From: Pseudo-nitzschia pungens
Lineage: Eukaryota > Bacillariophyta > Bacillariophyceae > Bacillariales > Bacillariaceae
Assembly: GCA_037355855.1 (NCBI GenBank)
Contig: CM074762.1
Coordinates: forward strand, 3,038,001 to 3,102,000
Length of the DNA: 64,000 nt
Direction of reading: 5' to 3'
Shown here: positions 56,121 through 64,000 of the stretch, piece after piece
Layout of the letters: each line of letters starts with the position of its first letter
Position numbering within the stretch: the first letter of the stretch is position 1
The notes under the pieces: model-generated
Told to the model about the DNA's origin: nothing
Databases searched by the model: none
What the model saw: only the letters and a program-made list of their open reading frames with translations
Translations under genes and position numbers: made by a program

Positions 56121-57818
56121 GGTGATGGTATTAGCAGCTAACGTGGCGACTGAGTAAATTATTGGTAAGGAATGGAAGATGTTTCTTCTGCAGATTATGA
56201 GTGGTTTGTGATTTCCGGTCGGAACTGAATAGTAGTACCGTAGTTTTTATTGCATCACAATGAAAAAGTAAGTTGACCAGTACGACGAGGAGCCCAAAAC
56301 TGCAGAGAACAGAGAACAACAAAATCTAGAATGATTTTGTCGAACTTTCGGGAAGCAAAGAGCTGAATTTTCATGTTGCTACCACGAGTTTCAAAGGAAG
56401 ATGACGATGTGGGGTACATGTACTAACTTCTACGCCATCTGCCAGAAGAATGCGAAAAAGATTCGCGCATGAATTTTCGATGTTTCGGGCGGTTTCACTG
56501 CTCCGCGCAAGACAGTTGAAGTTTTGGTCCAAAAGAGACTTAGTCTGTTCTATCTTCGGTCCAATCGTGAATTGAGTTTCTGTCGTGTACCACACAGTGG
56601 ATCCTCCTTCGGGATAAAGTTCAGAATGATCCTAATAATTAAGGTTTACCGGTACTACCGTACTAATGCGCACTCTCCTTGAGATGTGATGTGATGCGAT
56701 GCTAGTAATTTTTTTTTCTAACAATGGTGGTAAACCTTACTTACCTTCTTCAGTAATATTTGGGAAGTAGGATGCAACTTGACATCATTCAGCTAGATTC
56801 TAGGGTTACTGTGGCTGTGCCAGTACTAGTAGTAGTACTAGCTAGTACTAGGAGTACTAGTAGTAGTACTAGTACTAGTAGATAGCTCAACATGAAAACA
56901 AGAGTACTAGAGATGCTGACAATGTAGTAGTAGTAGTACTACTAGTAGTAATAGAAGTAGTAGTACTAGTAGTAGTACCAATGGATATTGCTGCTACTAG
57001 TAGTACTAGGAGGGTGCAAACCAGTGTTCTGTAGATAACGAGTATGTGCTGAGGGACCAATGTCTCCTGTCTCTTAGCAAACTAGCAAAGGTGTCAGGTG
57101 CTGCTTTGGGCGGACCTTTGCATGTTTCAAAAGGTATATTTTTGCTCCATAGTACTAGCATCACTTTATTCATTGTTTCGATGAAGAGTGGTGAGTATAG
57201 GAGTACTACTAGTGTGACGTTCAAAAGACTTGATCACAAGTTAATTCTGAACTTCAAAACTACCAGATACACCTTGGGATGAAACCAATGCGAAGGAGCG
57301 TAGTACAAAAATTCACTGCAACGAACAATCGTCCCTCCTGCTGGTGGTGGTGGTGTACTTGTTCGTGCCAAGAAGTCACCAAGCCAAAAATAAAATCATC
57401 ACATAATCATCCTTGAAATATAAATCGTGAGAAAAGCATGTAAGAGCACAAGATAGGCTGACAAACTGTAGCGCATGTTTCCTGGGATCAATGTGCTGCA
57501 TGAATTGTTTAAGGAAACTATTATCTACAAAGACTATTAAAATTATGCTAATCTTTCTTCGCTGTACCGCGCCTCTGATGGCCAACTGATGATGGTATAG
57601 TAGGAATCGGCTATACAAAGTTTGGAGATGTTCTATCGCAAAAGAACGATGTTGCGATGTCCTAGGTGACAGTCATGGGTCATGAAGTAGTTGTCGTCAT
57701 CGCCACCATCGGTTGCCGACGAAACGGAAAACGAGGAATTCTGTGGAGTCGGCGGCTTCTTTTCAGAACATATGTACACACGAGAGCGTCACTATTATAG
57801 TTCGTCAACAGGTGATGA
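56121..57818. other. 1.7-kb spacer
   Basis: Contains the long TAG/TAC microsatellite at 56820-57010 and an AT-rich stretch like that at 21.6-22.6 kb. No gene supported. Confidence 0.5.
56820..57010. repeat. TAG/TAC trinucleotide microsatellite
   Basis: Imperfect runs of TAG, TAC and ACTAG units over nearly 200 bases. They form several short palindromes (CTAGTACTAG). Confidence 0.85.
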
Positions 57819-58577
57819 TTAGGCCATTCCCGGTGCAGGATTGCCGCCATTGTTGCTCGCTTCGGCTGCAGCTCGTTGTCGAGCCAACTTCTTTTCGAGC
57901 GCTTTTTGCGCCACCAGATCTTCATAGGCCCTGCGCTCGTCCCAGTTCTCGGAGGCCTTTTTCCGGAAGCGGAGGAACCCAAACATTCCCAAGAGGTTGT
58001 TCCAGAATCCCATGAAAAACGATCGGATGCTGAAAAAGGTGCCGCTACTCGTTGATTTTGATTTGATTTCCTTGATTCGCAATACAAGGTCTCCGGCTCC
58101 TTCGGCATCTGCCGGAACTTTCTCGACGCAGGGGCGGACCCATTTGCCATTCATCATGCATTCGCAGACGCCACATTCGCCCTTGCCGCATCCGTATTTG
58201 ATGTATTGACCGGCCTGAGAAGCAACGTCGCGGATCGGTTGACCGGCCCAGGCCATGCTTGTGCGAGTCTCGTTCCCCTGTCGAAAGACGACTGGAATCG
58301 ATCCCTTCAGACCGACGCCGTCGAATCCCAAAGAACCGGTGTCACCAGCAGAATCCGCGAGGGTTTCTTTCTTGACCCACTTCGGAACATAGGGTTTCTT
58401 TTTCTTGTTGCTTCCTTGAGGCGTGGCTGTTGATGCTTGTAGAGACGTCGTAGATGAAAAAAGTGGAGACTGTTTTGCTGTCGTCCCCAATCCGAAGGCT
58501 AAAGTATGTGTGCTTGTGAAGGATAGCAAGCATGCCAATGCAATCCATAGAAGTTGGAAAATATTTGCTGCATACAT
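57819..58577 (-). CDS. plastid-targeted 2Fe-2S ferredoxin-domain protein
   Basis: ATG at 58577 (an upstream GTG is not used); 252 residues. The signal peptide MYAANIFQLLWIALACLLSF ends at STHTLAFGLG, the diatom plastid motif. The 2Fe-2S region near 130-155 reads YGCGKGECGVCEC and, after 11 residues from the third cysteine, a final Cys in WVRPC. The CX4CX2CX11C spacing is that of SDH/XDH-like domains rather than plant ferredoxin (CX29C). A hydrophobic, aromatic segment near 185-205 (FFSIRSFFMGFWNNLLGMFG) may bind membrane. A charged tail rich in Ala/Lys/Arg closes the protein. It probably transfers electrons at a plastid membrane; the partner is not visible. Confidence 0.82.
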   Translation of the reverse strand: MYAANIFQLLWIALACLLSFTSTHTLAFGLGTTAKQSPLFSSTTSLQASTATPQGSNKKKKPYVPKWVKKETLADSAGDTGSLGFDGVGLKGSIPVVFRQGNETRTSMAWAGQPIRDVASQAGQYIKYGCGKGECGVCECMMNGKWVRPCVEKVPADAEGAGDLVLRIKEIKSKSTSSGTFFSIRSFFMGFWNNLLGMFGFLRFRKKASENWDERRAYEDLVAQKALEKKLARQRAAAEASNNGGNPAPGMA

Positions 58578-59583
58578 GGTCGTAATTTTTGAAGATTGCT
58601 TTTGATGAATATACTTGGTTCTGATCACCTGGGAATGAATTTGTTCCGGTCAATGAAAAAATGGACAAGAGAAAGAAATGGGCGATGACAACGGAAGGAC
58701 TGTGATGTTGAGGAAAAGAAAAATTGGCAAAGCAGCCTACCGTACACCTCCCCATCCGGGTGCTGATCCTTACCCTACCTTACTTCAATTTAACAGGAAG
58801 GAATCGGTCATCGAAATGAGAGAGAGAAACTTGATCCAAAACACCGTCAGAGTGAGGTAAGTTACTTGTTCGTTGAACGATGCGTGTTTTTTGGAAGGAC
58901 CCATCATTATTTAGGCACGGGCGTGCATGTTCGAAATCTTTCTTTTTATCTCACTTATTCCATCGAATAGTAGCGCGCGTGAAGAATGCATTCCGTCCGT
59001 ATTCTCTCCAGATGGAAGAGGAATATTCGAGTCAAATAAAGGCTACAACTTACGTAAGCACGGATGAAGATACACAGGATTTTGTGCAATATTCCACCTG
59101 GAAGGCCCTAAGCAATCGCTGTTGCTGGTAACCACTCCGGGAACCCGAATCTTGAATGTCTTTCAAAGTTGATCCAATCAACATGCATCCTTCCTGATGG
59201 AAGCCGGGTAGAAGAAATCTATCGAAAATCGAAAAGACACAACCAACACCATGTCTTTTGTTCTCTCTCGTCACGCAATATCGTCGCCCAAATTAATGAT
59301 CTTAAAATATCATCGATTACCACCTTTGTGATCTGCTGATTACATCTTGCCTCTCAAAAGGGTGTGTTTCATAAAAATTCAAAGTTATCAACTTGAAAGC
59401 AAAAGAATCGAACTTGAAGAGCACCTTCAAAGAATTTGGAGTGGTATAGCTTATTCATTCAAACGGCAGTGCGGTACCAATATCCATCAGAATTGTCGTA
59501 AAGTCTAACAGCAAGCAACTATTTAATTTTCGACCATAATCGGTAAAGAAGAATCCCAGAAGCTAAAAAGAAAACACATCAAA
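58578..59583. other. 1-kb spacer
   Basis: The divergent region between the ferredoxin-domain and POR genes. No repeat or other gene seen. Confidence 0.5.
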
Positions 59584-61558
59584 ATGGCACGTTCATCACT
59601 CTTCCGCACGCTACTGCTAGTCACTGTCACACTTTCGTCGACGGTGGAAGGTTTCCAATGGATGTCGAAATTCAAAATGCCGACCTATAATCCCAACGAA
59701 GAACTCATCCAAGAAAAGTTCGGTGATAGAAGTGAGTTTGCACTGCCTGTATGTTTGCTGGACTTTGTATCACTGTGTCGTTCCTCATCCATTCTTTTTT
59801 TCTTGTATTTTCCGTCCGTATCACAATCCTTGTTTCCTATTTCAAAAAAGAACTGGTCGTCATTACTGGAACGTCGTCTGGATTAGGCCGCAAGGCTGCT
59901 TTGGCATTGCTGAGATCGGGAGAGTACCACGTCGTTGGTGCCGTTCGCGATTTGGACAAGATGGAAGCAGTGGCCGAAATCGATGGTTTTGACATGGATC
60001 ATTTTACTCCCCTGGAATGCGAGTTGAATTCGTTTGCCAGTGTTCGCCAATTCTGCGACAACTTGAACGAATTCCGAATGGAAAAACCCATCGACCGCTT
60101 GATTTGCAATGCCGGGGTTTATCAGCCAACCCTGGATTATGCCAAGTGGAGTGCCGACAATCACGAACAAACGATGCAAATCAATTTCTTGTCGCATTTT
60201 TTAATGATTTCCAAGCTGCTCCCGAGCATGATGGACTCCTCTGATCCTAGAGTCATCATGGTCGGAAGTGTCACCGGAAATGATAATACCGTCGGTGGTG
60301 GTGGTGTCTACCCCATTGCTGATTTGCATGAATTGGAGGGCTTTGAAAAAGGATTCAAGAACCCCATTCCCATGGCCGATGGTTATGGATTTATTGGTGC
60401 CAAGGCCTACAAGGATTCCAAATTGTGTCTGATGATGATGGCCAATTTCTTACATTACAAGTACAACAAGCTGACAGGCGTAACATTCTGCTCCATGTAC
60501 CCTGGATGCATTGCCGAATCGCCCCTTTTTCGCGAAAAGAGAGAATGGTTCCGTACTTACTTCCCTATCTTCATGAAGTTCATCACAGGTGAGTCCAGGT
60601 ATCCAATCAAACTTGTTTCGATCATGCTACCGTCACTAGAGTTTTTGCTCCAGGATTCCATTTCTCATTCTCTTTATTTGCGCAACACATTGCTGAAATT
60701 GTTCAACCTGCAGGAGGTTTCGTTGGTGAACACGAGGCTGGACAACGCCTCTTCCAGGTAGCTCATGATCCCCGATGTGCCAAATCAGGAGTTTACTGGT
60801 CGTGGAATGGTGGTCCTCGTGAAGGACGTGGTGCCGAAGCCTTGGAAAAGGGCGGTCAAATCAGCGGTGGCGGTGGCGCCGGCGGTGGATGGGATTCCAT
60901 TTACGAAAACGATCAATCCTCGAAAGTCCTAAACATCGAAACAGCAGCAAAATTGTTTGATACTTCCACCGAAATCACTGGTGCCGAATGGCCGACTTTG
61001 AAACAAATCACCAGTCCCTGTCCAACATTGAAAGTAATTGGTGCCATTACACAAGGCATGGTCAAACGTGAAGAGTTGAAACGCATGAGAGAAATGGGAC
61101 GACCGGGCATGTCCGACGACGATCTCGAAATCATGGACAAGGCCATCGAGTTGGCTGCTGCAGAAGAAAAGGCTGCTTCAGCAGCTCCGGCTACTACCAC
61201 TGAGACGCCTGTAGTTGCAAAGGCAACACCAAAGAAATTCAGCAAACGACAAAAGGTTGTCATGGCTGCTGACAAGACTGTAGGATTCGTGCTTAAAAAC
61301 ACCGTTGGCCGTGCGGCCGGACTTGTTGGAAGAAGACTTTTGGGAAAGATTCCCGAAACCGCCAAGAATGGATCGTACTTTGAGGAAGGAGAACAAGCTG
61401 TTGTTGAACCCCCCACGACTGTCGCTGCTGTCGTAGATCCAGAGGGAATGGAACTCCTCGAGGAGGCAATCTCCGAGCAACTGAAACAAGATGCTACTTC
61501 TACGAGCAACAGCGTCGTCGTCGATGCTGAAGACAAGTCTGTCCTTGTTTCGACATAA
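59584..61558 (+). CDS. POR: light-dependent protochlorophyllide oxidoreductase (POR)
   Basis: Exons 59584-59731, 59851-60588 and 60714-61558; 576 residues, phase preserved at every join. Signal peptide MARSSLFRTLLLVTVTLSS then EGFQW, a diatom plastid presequence. SDR fold: LVVITGTSSGLG (NADPH), CNAGVYQPT, active site AYKDSKLCLMMM (Tyr and Lys) and SMYPGCIAES, with the Cys typical of POR. The C-terminal part of the enzyme (SGVYWSWNGGPREG, VLNIETAAKLFDTSTEIT) is complete. The enzyme reduces protochlorophyllide to chlorophyllide in light. About 170 further residues, Ala/Glu-rich with a basic helix region and acidic end, extend beyond the usual C-terminus. Start and splice sites are canonical. 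Confidence 0.93.
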
Positions 61559-62240
61559 ACTGATGGGCGCCTTGTGAAAATAATATCACAACGAAACCAC
61601 TAGAACAAGGGTTGTGCTAGTGAACAAAAACCGAGACTCTATTATTCTGTATTTATAATACACAAAGCACACGATGAAGAGCAACACCTCACCCCATGCA
61701 TGTAAAACCAGAAGGAATAAAACGCAAGTGAACAAAATCTGCATCTAGTTGCCCTCTCGAAATCGAGGACGAACTCTAATTTTTAAAAAAAACTTCATCC
61801 ACCCAAGATCTGTTTATTGGTAGTCGTAGAGCCCCTGTCATGCTTTGATGCTTGTAATAGCAAGCGTTCTTCCGAGAAGGGTCAACAATCATTCTTCGGG
61901 CTACTGTAACAGACGTTGTTTCACTTTGTATATCTCGAATTGGAGTTGGGACCATCAAAAATCACAGCGAAAGAATCCAGAACGGCACCGTTCCTCCACG
62001 TACGTACCTTTTACTCGTACGAGCTACGAAGACAAGACCAAGATTCATATTGACAAAATTATTACCCCAAAGCAAGATTAAAAGATTTACCTACGTAGTA
62101 AGGTACCAAGCAAAGGTTACGTACATTATTTTTTTGAGTAAAAAATACCCGTACCGTACTTTGTACAAACCAAACGTGCCTTGTGCCTTCATTATTCTCG
62201 ATTCGTGGAATTTTAGAACGTACCGTACATCAACCAAAAT
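61559..62240. other. spacer
   Basis: Contains the presumed POR 3' end and the promoter of the next gene; CGTACGT words near 61998-62020. No gene. Confidence 0.5.
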
Positions 62241-63129
62241 ATGAAATCAAACAGACTGTATCGAATGGGTTACCGCCAAATGGCCGCACCAACGCTCGAG
62301 AACGAAGTCATGAGAAGAACAGAAGAAAATGACGAAGAAAATTATTTTGTGAAGTCAGATGATTCGTCCTCGGACGACAGCACCAACGATGTTGGTGGGA
62401 ACGCAGAGAGCGTGAATACAGATCAGGCCGTGGGCGACAGCGACAACCTCGGGGACGACGCCGGTGGTTTAGGTTTAGAAGGTAATCACTGGCATTCCGT
62501 CCGGTCCTCGTCCACTGCCACCAGAACCGCTGCCAACCCCGAGATCCAGACGCTGCCCCTCCACCTGCTAAACTTCAAACCGGCTGCCAATTGCATAGAC
62601 GCCTCGTTTTCCCACGGCGAAGCTCTTCTTGATCCGGATGAAGACGGGCATTACGGTAATGAAGCACGGAAGGTCGAGGTGGTCCAAGTCGCTGAAGCGG
62701 GTCCTGAAAATTCGCAAGGATAAGACCAAGGATAAGAGCGAGGATAAGAGTGAGCTAAAGAGCGAGGGTATATGCAATCTATTTCTAACCTGGGAACCGG
62801 CCCAAGACGAGCCCCGCCGCCGCACCAAGAGGAGGCTTCCCCGACTCGATCTGACAACCTGCAGAGAGGTTCGTCACGCCCGAAGCGAGGATCCGGACCA
62901 CAAAATGTACACGGGGACACCCATTCTGAGGAAAAAGTGTGCAACAGACAAAATCCGCAAATCCTTTTCGTTGATATTTCCCGAACGGACCGTGGACATA
63001 ACGTCAGAGACGGAAGATCAGTGCAGGCTATTGACGGCGGGATTTTCTGCGGTGTGTTACCGGCTCAAGGTAGAGGACAATCGCAACTTCACCAACAAAA
63101 CGACATTGTCAGCCTTTCAGGATCTATGA
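62241..63129 (+). CDS. PH-like domain protein with one apparent frameshift
   Basis: ATG at 62241; span 1 mod 3, about 295 residues. The first 130 residues are acidic and Ser/Asp/Gly-rich. Near 62620-62650 the sensible frame moves by +1, giving GITVMKHGRSRWSKSL, then LKIRKDK, NLFLTWEP, RRLPRLDLTTCREVRH and KSFSLIFPERTVDI with a final helix LLTAGFSAVCYRL. This is the strand-and-helix pattern of a PH domain as seen in many diatom proteins. The original frame ends at 62723 in a shorter, unconvincing acidic tail. Phosphoinositide or protein binding is possible; no specific residue shows which. Single exon apart from the frame change. Confidence 0.6.
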
Positions 63130-63758
63130 GTAAGGTTTACTGTTTACTAGCACTAGTAGTAACCTTACTCGCACCTACACTTTGGTCTAACAATTTTTTT
63201 AAAAAAAAAGGAGTGTAAGGTTGCCGTACCGGTATTGTCACCGTTATCCCGTACGAACTTGTACGAATTCATGCCCCTCCTGTTTTTGAGATGACAAGTC
63301 AGTAACAATAATTACCGTTAACCGTTAAAATAGTTTCGAGTACAAACTAAGATACTACACGTGTACACTTAATAGCTACTGCTTTACATTCCGTTAGTCG
63401 AACATACGTACGGTAAGGTTAGTCTTACGTTCAATTGTGAAACGTGTCTTCGCAATCGTGCAGTTCGTATGTCTGTTGTACGTAAAGTTGAAAAAAAAAC
63501 GAAGTAAGTTTACGAGGACTTCATAATACAGTAATATTATGTGCGCGCACGCCTTGGCAACGTCACTTGGAACATCAATCAACCCTCTCCGCTCAAAAAG
63601 CAACTGAGAAGAAACGAAAACAACGAAGCGCTACTGAAGAAACATGCCCTCGTCGTTCACATTCCACATTGACGAATCGTTCTCTCCTTCATTTGAGTTT
63701 ATTCTTTTGTGGAACTAATATTTTCAATTCGGATAGTGTAAGCAGTAAGAAGTCTAAT
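63130..63758. other. spacer rich in GTAC/TTACC words
   Basis: Words such as TTACCGTT, CGTACGGTAAGG and ACTAGTAGTAACC are frequent. A T/A run lies at about 63195-63210. No gene supported. Confidence 0.5.
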
Positions 63759-64000
63759 ATGTCAAAGATACAATCAACAATTCTTCTTGCCCTCAGCTTG
63801 ACGACTCCGGTTTCGTCGTTTTCACCAACAGAGATTGGGAAAAAAGCTCTCGTCTGCAGCAGCGTTTGCAGAATGTCTTCCCCGGACGGAGGAGAAGAAG
63901 AACCCCGCCTTGTTTTGGGCGACATGGAAAAAGAGATGCAGAGCGTCCGAGCTTCATCCGGTGTCGACTTTGATTTTGGAGCCATCGATTATCTGGCCAA
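63759..64000 (+). CDS. start of a plastid-type gene, cut by the window end
   Basis: ATG at 63759 opens a frame that runs off the window after about 80 codons. MSKIQSTILLALSLTTPVSS is a signal peptide, followed by SFSPTEIG, the diatom plastid-type cleavage region. The mature start is acidic (SSPDGGEEEPRLVLGDMEKE) and then FDFGAIDYLA. I do not recognise the family from this fragment. A minus-strand frame across the same bases has no features and is taken as shadow. Confidence 0.55.
   Translation, partial: MSKIQSTILLALSLTTPVSSFSPTEIGKKALVCSSVCRMSSPDGGEEEPRLVLGDMEKEMQSVRASSGVDFDFGAIDYLA

Overview
The window reads as nuclear DNA of a diatom, most likely a pennate one. Spliceosomal GT-AG introns are few and short. 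Several proteins begin with a signal peptide followed by the 'A-F' type cleavage motif of diatom plastid proteins. The gene set includes diatom-typical families: DUF6824, a plastid-type POR, a diatom PEP carboxylase and PH-like and 'QVGIRC' proteins. I could not fix the species. Many frames open only at TTG or GTG, so starts were moved to the first sensible ATG.

Layout. 0-12 kb: a two-pore K+ channel (+), a choline-transporter-like protein (-) and a large Vps39/TRAP1-like tethering protein (-) whose C-terminus resembles the gamma-COP appendage. 12-14 kb: a gene-poor stretch with tRNA-Glu(TTC) and three foldback elements. 14-20 kb: a diatom-family zinc-type protein, a borealin-like protein and a DUF6824 protein. 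20-22.6 kb: no gene, one more MITE copy. 22.6-33 kb: a plastid patatin-like lipase, a mitochondrial acyl-CoA dehydrogenase, an unknown acidic protein, a BTB/T1 protein and an Mpv17/PMP22 protein. 34.8-43.6 kb: a secreted subtilase, an unknown protein and two related unknown proteins on the same strand. 45-46.3 kb: a 1.3-kb foldback element with 10-bp target duplications, like a non-autonomous Mutator element. 46.6-56 kb: an FSH1-RWD-GTPase fusion, a circularly permuted vWA protein and a PEP carboxylase. 57.8-64 kb: a 2Fe-2S protein, light-dependent protochlorophyllide reductase, a PH-like protein and the start of a further plastid-type gene.

Two themes stand out. First, unusual domain combinations: a Vps39-like protein with a gamma-COP ear, a hydrolase-RWD-GTPase fusion, and a vWA domain whose MIDAS strand sits at the far C-terminus. 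Second, from 22.6 kb onward six genes each carry one or two apparent +1 frame changes (eight in all, every resolved one an extra base); a seventh, the BTB gene, has an unresolved frame change. Insertion-type assembly errors are the simplest explanation, but programmed +1 frameshifting is testable.

Spacers are AT-richer and full of short words built from GTAC, TTACC/GGTAA and TTCGTA. The genes are independent transcription units on both strands with no operon logic. The metabolic ones cover plastid functions (POR, ferredoxin-like protein, patatin, Mpv17-like) and mitochondrial carbon and branched-chain metabolism (PEPC, acyl-CoA dehydrogenase).
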